From Roseibium algicola (lineage in GTDB: Bacteria > Pseudomonadota > Alphaproteobacteria > Rhizobiales > Stappiaceae): DNA of 64,000 nt. The position numbers were made by a program, and so were the translations under genes. The DNA lies in contig NZ_CP019630.1 of NCBI RefSeq assembly GCF_001999245.1, positions 2,906,501-2,970,500 on the forward strand, given 5' to 3'. The notes under the pieces were generated by a model. The model saw only the letters and a list, made by a program, of their open reading frames with translations, searched no databases and was not told the origin of the DNA. Positions 25,930 to 37,408 of the stretch are shown here, one piece after another; the first letter of the stretch is position 1, and the number at the start of each line of letters is the position of its first letter.

Positions 25930-26630
25930 GCCGCCTCCGGGCCCAGCAGGTAGCGGCAGTTCGCAACGTGGTCGTTGAACTCGTCTTCGCTGACGTTCCT
26001 GCCGCCGAATTGCACTCGTTCGGCCATGGTTACGAGCTTGCGCAGCAGTTCTCTCGCCTGGCTTTCGGGCAACTGGCGCAAGGCATCGCGTGCCGTCCAG
26101 CTGCGCTGCATCAGGATGCCGTTGGCTGCAATGGCGGTGGCCAGCACCTTTTGCGTCAGCAGAACAAGGGCCCTCTGCCGGTCTTCCATGCGCAGGATCT
26201 CGTCAAGCGGGGCGAGCTTTTCCGCCCAGATCGGGGCCTGTCCGCGGATTCGGGGGCGGGTGCTGTCGGGGTTGCCGGCCTCACGGCCTAGCGACACCGT
26301 GAACCGTCCACCGAAGCGCAGGAAGAAATAGGCAACGGCAACGAGGATGCCGCCTACGATCAGACCCGGAATCCAGCGGTTGTCGATGGTCGGGTCTGCC
26401 TGATCCGCCGCAGGTTTCGGCGGTTCCTGGGTGGTGTCCAGTTTGGGGGGCGGTGCGGAGGGGTCGAAATAGGCCACGTCCGTATCGATCCCGCGCAGAC
26501 GGATTGCACGCAGGTACTCCGTGCCCGAGTCGCCGATTTCAAGCGGTTCCTGAACGGCTTCTTGTGCATATGAGGGGAGCAACGTCCCTGAAAGGATCAA
26601 TAAAAAACAGACGATCAAAAATCGGCGCAT
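25926..26630 (-). CDS. DUF4129 domain-containing exported/membrane protein
   Basis: About 234 aa, first gene of the MoxR cluster. A signal peptide or N-terminal anchor (MRRFLIVCFLLILSGTLLPSYAQ) supports the ATG at 26630 over a TTG at 26666. A membrane helix near residue 110 and a C-terminal domain with RALVLLTQKVLATAIAANG, RSWTARDALRQLP and NDHVANCRYLLGPE follow, the DUF4129 (transglutaminase-associated) pattern. No transglutaminase gene is present here. Confidence 0.82.
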   Translation of the reverse strand: MRRFLIVCFLLILSGTLLPSYAQEAVQEPLEIGDSGTEYLRAIRLRGIDTDVAYFDPSAPPPKLDTTQEPPKPAADQADPTIDNRWIPGLIVGGILVAVAYFFLRFGGRFTVSLGREAGNPDSTRPRIRGQAPIWAEKLAPLDEILRMEDRQRALVLLTQKVLATAIAANGILMQRSWTARDALRQLPESQARELLRKLVTMAERVQFGGRNVSEDEFNDHVANCRYLLGPEAA

Positions 26631-26724
26631 GACGGGTTTATTAGCGGCTCGGTCTGAGCTTCGCAACCGACAGCTGCTGCCATGGTTCCGTTAGGGTCTC
26701 GCTCCCCGTTTTTACCCAGGGCAT

Positions 26725-27114
26725 TCACTGCCCGATTCGCTCCAGATGCTCGCCGAAATAGAGCATGTTCCCGTCCGGGTCCCTTGCACCGAATTCGCGC
26801 ATGTCCCAGGGCCGGTCGGTGATCGCCTCGGCGATATCGGCGCCCGCTTCTGTCACCGAGGTGTAATAGCCGTCGATCCCGGCCACGAAGCAATAGGCCG
26901 TCGCCGGATGCCGTCCGGCCCCGGCCGACAGATGCAATTCGACATGGTCCCGGCACAAAATGGCATAGCGGACGGGCTCGGCCTCCGTATCCGCCCATTC
27001 GAACCGGCTCTCGAACAGGAGCCTGTTCCGGTAATAGGCGACGGCGGCCTTCAGGTCGGAAACCGGAAAGACCGGCGCGATGTGGGAGAGATGCGGTGGT
27101 TTGGTATCTGGCAT
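26725..27114 (-). CDS. VOC-family (glyoxalase/bleomycin-resistance-like) protein
   Basis: 129 aa, one paired beta-alpha-beta3 module. HIAPVFPVSDLKAAVAYY opens the fold, HVELHLSAG carries the central metal-site His/Glu, and EFGARDPDGNMLYFGE is the classic C-terminal VOC strand pair with its terminal Glu. GGAGG lies nine nt before the ATG at 27114, ruling against longer frames. The substrate is unknown. Confidence 0.88.
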   Translation of the reverse strand: MPDTKPPHLSHIAPVFPVSDLKAAVAYYRNRLLFESRFEWADTEAEPVRYAILCRDHVELHLSAGAGRHPATAYCFVAGIDGYYTSVTEAGADIAEAITDRPWDMREFGARDPDGNMLYFGEHLERIGQ

Positions 27115-27223
27115 GAGGAAACCTCCGGAACTGCCTGAGGTTGAGCCTGACGGACTTTTCCACCAGTGGCAAATAACAAAAGCGCCCTGCAGGGTCCGCG
27201 GCCAGGCGACTAACTCTCGGCTG

Positions 27224-27277
27224 GTCATTCCGGACGGCCTGCTGCGCAGCTGCATGGCCCGATCCGGAATCCAGTGA
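27224..27277 (+). repeat. Dispersed palindromic repeat, copy A
   Basis: Imperfect palindrome framed by GTCATTCCGGA and TCCGGAATCCAGTGA with a GC-rich centre (GCTGCGCAGCTGC). A second copy at 27359-27405 lies in opposite orientation. It resembles the REP-like repeats common in alphaproteobacterial intergenic DNA. Confidence 0.6.
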
Positions 27278-27358
27278 ATCAGCGTGAGCGAAAGCGAGCG
27301 CAAACTCAAACAAGCATCCGACACTTAAAAAAGACGCGCTCGCGGCGCGAAGCATGCG

Positions 27359-27405
27359 CTGGGTTCCGGATCAGCGCGCAGCTTCGCTGCACTTGTCCGG
27401 AATGA
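27359..27405 (-). repeat. Dispersed palindromic repeat, copy B
   Basis: CTGGGTTCCGGATC, GCGCAGCTTCGCTGC and GTCCGGAATGAC are the reverse-oriented counterpart of the 27224-27277 element, 82 nt away. Both lie between the VOC gene and the acnA terminator. Confidence 0.6.
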
Positions 27406-27422
27406 CTCGCTGGGGGGTATCC

Positions 27423-27447
27423 AAAAAAACGGGCCCCTCAGGGCCCG
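27423..27447 (-). terminator. Intrinsic terminator of acnA
   Basis: Read on the minus strand: perfect 7-bp stem CGGGCCC, TGAG loop, GGGCCCG, then seven Ts. It lies 33 nt after the acnA stop codon. Confidence 0.85.
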
Positions 27448-27479
27448 CTTCGATCTCACCTGACTTGAAAAGCCGGCCC

Positions 27480-30155
<2,676 letters not shown>

Positions 30156-30644
30156 GACGTGCGATCTCCTTTATTGTCCAAAAGGCCCGGGCCGTGTGTG
30201 CACCGGTGCCTGGCATACTCTCTCAAGGCTCCGGAAACGGAGCTGCAGCGCTCTGTCATCCGGCATCCTTCCGCGCGGATACGATGAGAGCCTCTCCCTC
30301 AGTCGCCGCCGCAAATTGATGCGCCGCACCTATAGCAATCTTTGGCTACAACCACCAGACACGACGCCGTCGCCGTTGTCGAGACTTCGGTTGAAGTTTC
30401 AGCCTCTTGAAACGGCATCGTCCGGAAATCGAAGCCAGAAAACACCTTCGGAAATTCGAAAATGCGATCTTGGGTGCATGCAGATGCGCCAACCGGTATA
30501 TAGACATCATTTATTGGATGGGAAGATATTGCATACCATTGTATACTGAATTAAAACGCCGCTCAGCTAGCCTGTCCCGGCCCGCCAGACCTCTCGGCGA
30601 TTCGGAAGCCAGGCTTCAAACAACACCAGGACGCCGGGATCATC
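30156..30644. other. Divergent acnA-acnB intergenic region
   Basis: About 490 nt without a gene. It is GC-rich near acnA and turns AT-rich around 30480-30560. A TATACT hexamer at 30542-30547, about 100 nt before the acnB ATG, is the best -10 candidate, but no good -35 stands 17 nt upstream. I see no clear Irr, Fur or RirA-like site. Confidence 0.5.
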
Positions 30645-33437
30645 ATGAGCTTGTATGAAGACTACCTGAAAGAGATCGAAACGCGCAAAGGCCAGGGTCT
30701 GCATCCCAAGCCCATCGAAGACGCTGCTCTCGTTGAAGAGATCGTCGCGCAGATCAAGGATACCGGTAACCAGCACCGGCAAGAGTCGCTCAAGTTCTTC
30801 ATCTACAACACGCTGCCGGGCACCACGAGCGCTGCCGGCGCGAAGGCGAAGTTCCTGAAGGAAATCATCCTCGGCACGTCTTTTGTTGATGAGATCACCC
30901 CGGCGTTTGCCTTCGAACTCCTGTCCCACATGAAGGGCGGCCCTTCCGTCGAGGTTCTGCTGGACCTGGCTCTTGGCGACGATGCCCAGATCGCCAGGGA
31001 CGCTGCTGAAGTCCTGAAGACGCAGGTTTTCCTCTACGATGCCGATACGGACCGGTTGAAGGCCGCCTATGAGGCCGGCAACGAAATCGCCAAGGACGTT
31101 CTGGAAAGCTACGCTCAGGCCGAGTTCTTCACCAAGCTTCCGGACATCGACGAGGAAATAAAGGTCGTCACCTATGTCGCCGCCGAAGGTGACATTTCCA
31201 CCGACCTTCTGTCCCCCGGCAACCAGGCGCATTCGCGTTCCGACCGCGAGCTGCATGGCAAGTGCATGATCTCCGAAGCGGCCCAGAAGGAAATCGAGGC
31301 GCTCAAGCTGCAGCATCCGGGCAAGCGCGTCATGCTGATTGCCGAAAAGGGCACCATGGGTGTGGGGTCGTCCCGCATGTCCGGCGTCAACAACGTCGCC
31401 CTGTGGACCGGCAAGCAGGCCAGCCCCTATGTTCCGTTCGTGAACATTGCCCCGGTCGTTGCCGGCACCAACGGCATTTCACCGATCTTCCTGACCACTG
31501 TCGGCGTGACCGGCGGCATCGGCATTGACCTGAAGAACTGGGTCAAGAAGCTGGACGAAAACGGCAAGCCGATCCTTAACAATGACGACAGCCCGGTTCT
31601 GGAACAGAAGTATTCCGTCGAGACCGGTACGGTGCTGACCATCAACACCAAGACCAAGAAGCTCTACAACGATGCCGGTGACGAAGAACTGGCCGATGTC
31701 GCTTCCGCGCTGACCCCGCAGAAGGTCGAGTTCATGAAGGCCGGTGGTTCCTACGCCATCGTCTTCGGCAAGAAGCTGCAGAGCTTTGCCGCGGAAACCC
31801 TCGGCATCGAGATGCCGCCGGTGTTCGCACCCAACAAGGAAGTGTCGCACGAAGGCCAGGGCCTGACGGCGGTCGAGAAGATCTTCAACCGGAACGCTGT
31901 CGGCGTTGCGGAAGGCAAGGTGCTGCATGCCGGATCCGACGTTCGTGTGAAGGTCAACATCGTCGGCTCGCAGGACACGACCGGCCTGATGACTTCCCAG
32001 GAACTGGAAGCCATGGCGGCAACGGTGATCGCACCGACCGTCGACGGCGCCTACCAGTCCGGCTGTCACACGGCTTCGGTCTGGGATCTGAAGGCACAGG
32101 CCAACATTCCGAAGCTGATGAGCTTCATGAACAAGTTCGGCCTCATCACCGCACGCGATCCCAAGGACGTCTATCACCCGCTGACGGACGTGATCCACAA
32201 GGTGCTGAACGACATTACCGTCGACGACTGGGCAATCATCATCGGCGGCGACAGCCACACCCGCATGTCCAAGGGCGTTGCCTTCGGTGCGGATTCGGGC
32301 ACGGTTGCGCTGGCGCTGGCCACGGGCGAAGCAACCATGCCGATCCCGGAATCGGTGAAAGTGACCTTCAAGGGCACCATGAAGGATCACATGGACTTCC
32401 GTGACGTCGTTCATGCCACCCAGGCACAGATGCTGAAGCAGTTCGGCGACAACGTCTTCCAGGGCCGCATCATCGAAGTGCACATCGGCACGCTGCTCGC
32501 CGACCAGGCGTTCACCTTCACCGACTGGACCGCGGAAATGAAGGCCAAGGCCTCCATCTGCATCTCCAACGACGACACCCTGATCGAATCCCTGGAAATC
32601 GCCAAGAGCCGTATCCAGATCATGATCGACAAGGGCATGGACAACGCCAACAAGGTTCTGCAGGGCCTGATCGACAAGGCAGACAAGCGCATTGCCGAAA
32701 TCCGCTCCGGCGAGAAGCCGGCCCTGACGCCGGACGACAGCGCGAAGTATTTCGCGGAAGTCGTGGTGGATCTGGACCTGATCGACGAGCCGATGATCGC
32801 CGACCCGGACGTGAACAACGAGGATGTCTCCAAGCGTTACACCCACGACACGATCCGCCCGGTTTCCTATTACCGCGGCGAGAAGAAGGTCGATCTGGGT
32901 TTCGTCGGTTCGTGCATGGTGCACAAGGGCGACATGAAGATCGTCGCCCAGATGCTCAAGAACCTCGAAAAGACCAACGAGAAAGTCGAGTTCAAGGCAC
33001 CGCTCGTGGTGGCTGCGCCGACATACAACATCATCGACGAGCTGAAGGAAGAAGGCGACTGGAGCATTCTGCAGAAATACTCCGGTTTCGAATTCGACGA
33101 CAACTCGCCGAAGAACACCGCCCGCACCGAATACGAGAACATTCTCTACCTTGAGCGTCCGGGCTGTAACCTTTGCATGGGTAACCAGGAAAAGGCCGCC
33201 AAGGGCGACACGGTTCTGGCAACCTCCACGCGCCTCTTCAAGGGCCGTGTCGTGGAAGATTCCTCCGAGAAAAAGGGCGAATCCCTGCTGGCCTCGACGC
33301 CGGTCGTGGTTCTGTCGGCCATCCTTGGCCGGACGCCGAGCCTCGACGAATACAAGGCAGCTGTCGAAGGGATTGATCTGACCAAGTTCGCTCCGCCGAA
33401 CCAGAAGCCGCTCGACGCACGGTCGGTTCATTTCTAA
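30645..33437 (+). CDS. acnB: Bifunctional aconitate hydratase B / 2-methylisocitrate dehydratase
   Basis: 930 aa, full length for AcnB. The N-terminal HEAT-like helical domain (about 1-160) unique to AcnB precedes the swivel domain with GSSRMSGVNNVALW, a feature of the B-type domain order. The cluster region near the C-terminus contains LERPGCNLCMGNQ, and IGGDSHTRMSKGVAFGAD is the active-site segment. It shares only fold-level features with AcnA, so this is not a duplication. It carries out the TCA aconitase step and possibly the methylcitrate dehydratase step. Confidence 0.97.
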   Translation: MSLYEDYLKEIETRKGQGLHPKPIEDAALVEEIVAQIKDTGNQHRQESLKFFIYNTLPGTTSAAGAKAKFLKEIILGTSFVDEITPAFAFELLSHMKGGPSVEVLLDLALGDDAQIARDAAEVLKTQVFLYDADTDRLKAAYEAGNEIAKDVLESYAQAEFFTKLPDIDEEIKVVTYVAAEGDISTDLLSPGNQAHSRSDRELHGKCMISEAAQKEIEALKLQHPGKRVMLIAEKGTMGVGSSRMSGVNNVALWTGKQASPYVPFVNIAPVVAGTNGISPIFLTTVGVTGGIGIDLKNWVKKLDENGKPILNNDDSPVLEQKYSVETGTVLTINTKTKKLYNDAGDEELADVASALTPQKVEFMKAGGSYAIVFGKKLQSFAAETLGIEMPPVFAPNKEVSHEGQGLTAVEKIFNRNAVGVAEGKVLHAGSDVRVKVNIVGSQDTTGLMTSQELEAMAATVIAPTVDGAYQSGCHTASVWDLKAQANIPKLMSFMNKFGLITARDPKDVYHPLTDVIHKVLNDITVDDWAIIIGGDSHTRMSKGVAFGADSGTVALALATGEATMPIPESVKVTFKGTMKDHMDFRDVVHATQAQMLKQFGDNVFQGRIIEVHIGTLLADQAFTFTDWTAEMKAKASICISNDDTLIESLEIAKSRIQIMIDKGMDNANKVLQGLIDKADKRIAEIRSGEKPALTPDDSAKYFAEVVVDLDLIDEPMIADPDVNNEDVSKRYTHDTIRPVSYYRGEKKVDLGFVGSCMVHKGDMKIVAQMLKNLEKTNEKVEFKAPLVVAAPTYNIIDELKEEGDWSILQKYSGFEFDDNSPKNTARTEYENILYLERPGCNLCMGNQEKAAKGDTVLATSTRLFKGRVVEDSSEKKGESLLASTPVVVLSAILGRTPSLDEYKAAVEGIDLTKFAPPNQKPLDARSVHF

Positions 33438-33475
33438 GAGCAAGCTGCGTTCATTCAGAACACAGACGCAATCTC

Positions 33476-33507
33476 GGGCCGCCCGATCGATGCCGATCGG
33501 GCGGCCC
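33476..33507 (+). terminator. Perfect 14-bp hairpin after acnB
   Basis: GGGCCGCCCGATCG, loop ATGC, CGATCGGGCGGCCC, 38 nt after the acnB stop. The stem is fully paired but no T run follows, so termination may be Rho-linked, or the stem may protect the 3' end. Confidence 0.55.
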
Positions 33508-33637
33508 TGCTGCATTTGAGGGTCAGGATGGGACGTTGAAGCCAACGAGGTGATTGTTTGGCGGCAGGAAAAAGTGTTCCATGAGAATGGCCGGTGATTT
33601 CGGCCGATTTCTTAAATTCATTTCCATGGGGGCTTTC

Positions 33638-34237
33638 ATGAAATACCGCGTGCCCGCAGTTCTTTTTCTTCTTGCCGGCTCTATGCAGAGCGCACTGGCT
33701 GACCCGTGTCAGGATCGTTTCACGGAACTCTATCTGCAACTCGATCAGACGACGCCGACCAAGACCCAGGTGACCACCGCCTTCAAGGGCGCGCCGCCGA
33801 CCACCAATGACTTTTTCTACCTGTCGCAGGATCACTATCTGACCGTGCCGACCTCACCGGAAGGCCCGTGGGTGCTTGGCTACGGCAACGTGCTCTATCA
33901 ATCCGCGGACCAGGGATCGACTTGGGAAAAGATCCGCGAGATGGACACCGGCCAGAACGCGGATCAGGCACGTGCCGACAAGGAAACGAACGCAGCCAGC
34001 ATCCGCAACGCGGCCTGCAGCGAGGAAGAGCTGGAGGGTGAGGCCGTGGAAGTGGTGGCAGCGGATATCACCGTCAGCCAGGGCATGGTCACGGAAAACC
34101 GCTACACCTACTATGTTCGCCGCAGTGACAATTTCATCGTCAAGGCGATCTACGACAGCAAGGCCCCGTCTTTCGAGATGGTCACCACTCAGGTGATCGA
34201 AAAAGCCCCTGGCCTGAACCTGCCGGTGCCGCAGTAA
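33638..34237 (+). CDS. Exported protein of unknown function
   Basis: 199 aa from the ATG at 33638, which follows a GGGGG Shine-Dalgarno; the longer frame from 33554 is unlikely. A clear signal peptide (KYRVPAVLFLLAGSMQSALA) ends before residue 23, followed by DPCQDRF. A second cysteine near residue 129 of the precursor (NAACSEEEL) could pair with it. The mature part is acidic with alternating strands (YTYYVRRSDNFIVKAIYDS). I do not recognise the family. It stands alone between acnB and a repeat-filled gap. Confidence 0.75.
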   Translation: MKYRVPAVLFLLAGSMQSALADPCQDRFTELYLQLDQTTPTKTQVTTAFKGAPPTTNDFFYLSQDHYLTVPTSPEGPWVLGYGNVLYQSADQGSTWEKIREMDTGQNADQARADKETNAASIRNAACSEEELEGEAVEVVAADITVSQGMVTENRYTYYVRRSDNFIVKAIYDSKAPSFEMVTTQVIEKAPGLNLPVPQ

Positions 34238-34607
34238 GGCAGCCAGCCAGTCGGAAGGATCGCGGGGCGGACGGCGGGTGTACCGATTGCGCGGTCTCTT
34301 GCGGGGAACAACAGGTGTTTCTGGTAAGCGGATGGCAAGCGAGGCTCGCCCCACCCTCAGATGTCATCCCGGGCTTGACCCGGGATCCAATCCCCATCAC
34401 GGCGAGCTCGGAAATCTCTATTGCGTTCAGGCAGTCGCTTTGAGCCTTGTGCAAGTCTTGAGGCTCTGGAAATGAGTGGGCCCCGGGTCTCACGATGCTC
34501 GCCCGGGGTGACACTTCCGGGTGGGGTGCGGCCTGGCGTTGATCGATGGTGCCGAATTCCTGCCCGGACTTCGGGATCGTCGTATCCGCGAAGGTAGCCC
34601 GTTAGCC
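34238..34607. repeat. Gene-free gap with palindromic repeats
   Basis: Contains two CCCGGG-type palindromes: GTCATCCCGGGCTTGACCCG at about 34363-34382 continuing into GGATCC, and CCCCGGGTCTCACGATGCTC at about 34480-34500 continuing into GCCCGGGGTGACAC. They face each other and form a composite dispersed repeat. No gene is visible. Confidence 0.6.
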
Positions 34608-35075
34608 TTAGCCGCGTCCGCGATAGGGGGCGACGCCCTGGTCGGGGATCCAGACGCCGTCCGGCGCTGGGCCGGTCTGGTAGAAGACGTCGATCGGGAT
34701 GCCGCCGCGCGGATACCAATAGCCGCCGATGCGAAGCCACTCCGGATCGAGCAGGTCGACCAGGCGCTTGCCGATGGAAACCGTGCAGTCTTCGTGGAAG
34801 GCGCCGTGATTGCGGAAGGAACCGAGGAACAGTTTCAGCGACTTGCTCTCGACCAGGTAATCGCGCGGCACATAGTCGATCACCAGATGAGCGAAGTCCG
34901 GCGCGCCGGTGATCGGGCACAGCGAGGTGAATTCCGGGGCGACGAAGCGGACCATGTAGCCCGTGCCAGCCTGCGGGTTCGGCACTTTTTCCAGAACCGC
35001 CTTGTCGGGATCATCGGGAAGTTCGGTGGAAGACCCGAGCTGGGTCAGGTTCTCGTAGATGCTCTTGTCGGACAT
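34608..35075 (-). CDS. queF: NADPH-dependent 7-cyano-7-deazaguanine reductase QueF
   Basis: 155 aa, single-domain (unimodular) QueF type. It reduces preQ0 to preQ1 in queuosine biosynthesis. The active-site cysteine is in [15 protein letters not shown], the Que[16 protein letters not shown] motif is intact, and HEDC follows. ATG 35075 has AGGAGA upstream; a longer frame from 35111 is unlikely. It lies about 380 nt downstream of queE, separated by a dispersed repeat. Confidence 0.96.
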   Translation of the reverse strand: MSDKSIYENLTQLGSSTELPDDPDKAVLEKVPNPQAGTGYMVRFVAPEFTSLCPITGAPDFAHLVIDYVPRDYLVESKSLKLFLGSFRNHGAFHEDCTVSIGKRLVDLLDPEWLRIGGYWYPRGGIPIDVFYQTGPAPDGVWIPDQGVAPYRGRG

Positions 35076-35195
35076 GACTGTCTCCTGATTTTGAGCCTGT
35101 TCCGGAGACACGCTTTTGCGCTGTCGGTGGATGGGCTCCGTGTTCTTGAATGAACTCGCAAAGACCCAGAATTTGGGTTTTCGCTTCTCTGTGCC

Positions 35196-35305
35196 CTGAT
35201 CCTGAGGAGGACCGTCAGGTCAGTCTCGAAGGATGGGCCGCTTGTTCTGTGCGTGCCGCCCATCCTTCGGGACGCCGCTGGAGCGTCTCTCCTCAGGATG
35301 AGGGA
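35196..35305. repeat. Large imperfect inverted repeat
   Basis: Arms CCTGAGGAGGACC...TCGAAGGATGGGC and GCCCATCCTTCGGGACG...CTCCTCAGGATGAGG flank a short centre. This is the pattern of a widely dispersed alphaproteobacterial intergenic repeat. It lies between queF and queE. Confidence 0.65.
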
Positions 35306-35324
35306 GCGGTTTTGAAAAGCTTCC

Positions 35325-35450
35325 TCTCCGTCGTCATCCCGGACGAAGATCCGGGATCGGAGAGGCGAAGGCCTGTCGGTTCTGCTCGCGACACCGTTGG
35401 CTTCCCGGTCCCGGCTCGCGCTACGCTTGGCCGGGTTGACGCCGGGAAGG
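35325..35450 (+). repeat. Composite palindromic repeat, copy 1
   Basis: Contains CGTCATCCCGGACGAAGATC and CCCGGCTCGCGCTACGCTTG followed by GCCGGG. The second block recurs, reverse-complemented, at about 58900-58940, and the first at about 58990-59030. This makes it one family of mobile-like or hairpin-forming repeats. Confidence 0.65.
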
Positions 35451-35457
35451 CCGGTTC

Positions 35458-36186
35458 CTAAACCCCGCGCAAATTGCCCCAGATCATCGTGTGAAGCTGC
35501 GGCAGGACGGTGGCTGCGTACCATCTGTCGGAGGTAACCCGGTCCACAAGCCAGCGCATGCGCTCCATGATGCCGGCCATGTCGATGGTGGCATCGGTGT
35601 CGGCTGCCGCCGGCGGGGTGTGGTTGCCCGGCTGCAGGAAGCAGCTGAGGTGCGGGTAGCGGTCGGAAACGTCCCGCGCGAACGCATAGTCCGCCTCGTC
35701 GAAGACAACGACCTTCAGGACGGTCTGGGTCTCCGACCCTGCGGCCTCAACGCATTCCGCCAGGCGCTGCCAGTCGGTGGTCATGCCCGAGGAAGGCGGT
35801 TTCGGGCTCAGCGTCAGGACGTCGAGTTCGGCAAACCAGTCCTTGGCGAGGCTGCCCTGCGTTTCCAGCGCGAAACGGTAGCCCTCTTTCCGGCCGAGCT
35901 CGATCAGGCCACCAAGCGGCTGGATCGCCGGATTGCCGCCGGAAAGCGACACTGTCAGCGGATTGCCGCCGGACAGGATCTCGACCTGCATCAGGATGGC
36001 CTCAGGCGTCATCGGGCACCATTCGTCCCGATGAGCGCTGTCGACCGCATGCAGCGTGTCGCACCAGGAGCAGCGGTAATCGCAGCCGCCGGTGCGCACG
36101 AACACGGTGGGTTGGCCAATCAGGGCGCCTTCGCCCTGAATGGTGGGGCCAAATATTTCGCTGACCCGGATCTGTTCGATACTCAT
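35458..36186 (-). CDS. queE: 7-carboxy-7-deazaguanine synthase QueE
   Basis: 242 aa radical SAM enzyme making CDG in the queuosine pathway. The cluster motif is CDYRCSWC (Cx3Cx2C), preceded by [10 protein letters not shown], the QueE opening. [11 protein letters not shown] follows. ATG 36186 overlaps the queD stop by 4 nt (ATGA), and the longer frame upstream is rejected because it lies inside queD. Confidence 0.95.
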   Translation of the reverse strand: MSIEQIRVSEIFGPTIQGEGALIGQPTVFVRTGGCDYRCSWCDTLHAVDSAHRDEWCPMTPEAILMQVEILSGGNPLTVSLSGGNPAIQPLGGLIELGRKEGYRFALETQGSLAKDWFAELDVLTLSPKPPSSGMTTDWQRLAECVEAAGSETQTVLKVVVFDEADYAFARDVSDRYPHLSCFLQPGNHTPPAAADTDATIDMAGIMERMRWLVDRVTSDRWYAATVLPQLHTMIWGNLRGV

Positions 36187-36566
36187 GCCGCACGCGCCCC
36201 CGGATAGACGAGGGGACGGAATTCGGCGCAGGTCTTCGGCGTTTCCTTCACGCGAACGGCCGAGGTTTCCGGCCAGCGCTGGCGGCACCAGTTGTAGAAA
36301 TAGCGCGCCATGGTCTCGGCGGTCACGCAATCATCGCCCAGCACGTCATTCAGGTGCCGGTGGTCGAGCGTGTCGTCGATGAAGCGCTTGAATTCGGACA
36401 GTTCGCGGTAATCGCGCACGAAGCCGATGCCGTTCAGCTCTTCCGACATCAGCTCCACCTCGACCACATAGTTGTGGCCATGCAGGCGGGCGCAGGGGTG
36501 GTCTTCTCCCAGGCCAAGGATCTGGTGGCTGGCGGAGAAGTGGAATTCCTTGGTGATCCTAAACAT
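36183..36566 (-). CDS. queD: 6-carboxy-5,6,7,8-tetrahydropterin synthase QueD
   Basis: 127 aa. Zinc-site histidines lie in FHFSASHQI and ARLHGHNY, and the catalytic-type DHRHLN segment is present. It converts 7,8-dihydroneopterin triphosphate to CPH4. The ATG at 36566 has GAAGGAGG upstream and overlaps the queC stop by 8 nt. Confidence 0.95.
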   Translation of the reverse strand: MFRITKEFHFSASHQILGLGEDHPCARLHGHNYVVEVELMSEELNGIGFVRDYRELSEFKRFIDDTLDHRHLNDVLGDDCVTAETMARYFYNWCRQRWPETSAVRVKETPKTCAEFRPLVYPGARAA

Positions 36567-37248
36567 TGCACGCCTCCTTCCAGAACGCTTCGTCTGCGTA
36601 GACCGTCGGGTCGATGCCACCGGCCAGGTGAAAGGCTTCGCGTCGTTCCACGCAGGTGCCGCAGCGCCCGCAGTGAACCTCGCCGCCCTTGTAGCAGGAC
36701 CATGTCTTGCGATAGTCGACGCCAAGCCTCAGTCCCTCGGCGGCGATGTCCGCCTTGGAGGTGTGGACGTAAGGCGTGAAGAGGCTGATCTCACCCATGC
36801 CTTCCAGCGCGTGGCGCTGCATGGTCTCGAAGCTTTCGGTGAAGGCCGGACGGCAGTCCGGATAGATGAAGTGGTCGCCGCCATGAACGGCGGTCGCGAC
36901 CGCTTCGGCACCGCGCGCGCTGGCAATGCCGAAGGCAATGGAAAGCATGATCGCGTTGCGGTTCGGCACAACGGTGATCTTCATGGTTTCTTCGGCATAA
37001 TGCCCGTCCGGCACGTCCAGATCGTCGGTCAACGCCGAGCCGGTCAGCTGGCGGCCGATATTGGAAATGTCGATCAGGATATGCTCGGTGTTCAGCTCAT
37101 CGGCACAGGCCTTCGCGTAGTCCAGCTCCTTCTTGTGGCGCTGGCCATAGTCGAAAGATACGAGGCCGATCAGCTCGTGTTCCCGCGCAACCTTGTGCGC
37201 AAGGGTGACGGAATCCATTCCGCCGGAACAGATGACAAGTGTTTTCAA
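36559..37248 (-). CDS. queC: 7-cyano-7-deazaguanine synthase QueC
   Basis: 229 aa. The N-terminal PP-loop is SGGMDSVT (9-16), and the C-terminal zinc cysteines are in TWSCYKGGEVHCGRCGTCVE. It makes preQ0 from CDG with ATP and ammonia. It leads the queC-queD-queE operon. I looked upstream for a preQ1 riboswitch and could not convince myself of one. Confidence 0.96.
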   Translation of the reverse strand: MKTLVICSGGMDSVTLAHKVAREHELIGLVSFDYGQRHKKELDYAKACADELNTEHILIDISNIGRQLTGSALTDDLDVPDGHYAEETMKITVVPNRNAIMLSIAFGIASARGAEAVATAVHGGDHFIYPDCRPAFTESFETMQRHALEGMGEISLFTPYVHTSKADIAAEGLRLGVDYRKTWSCYKGGEVHCGRCGTCVERREAFHLAGGIDPTVYADEAFWKEACNV

Positions 37249-37408
37249 CGATGTGGTCCCTTGTTTTCGCTGGCACCGGGTAGGCTGCGACCGGTGGTTC
37301 CCTTTTGGGGAACGGCGCGCGTTTTAGCAGGTTTTGGCGAAAAGGGAAGGGTGGGGCATGCCTTGAAGGATTTTCAGGAAAAGCAGGAAAATGGACAACG
37401 CGAGCGCA

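Noticed and set aside
20451..26630. Sporulation genes because of SpoIIM
   Set aside because: SpoIIM-family proteins are common beside MoxR/DUF58 in non-sporulating bacteria; no other sporulation gene is present.
31479..33545. 688-aa minus-strand open frame opposite acnB
   Set aside because: Shadow of acnB caused by high GC; no motifs and no Shine-Dalgarno.
37249..37408. Possible preQ1 riboswitch upstream of queC
   Set aside because: Only a short GTTCCCC/GGGGAAC-type hairpin is seen; I cannot find the pseudoknot pattern of class I, II or III preQ1 riboswitches.
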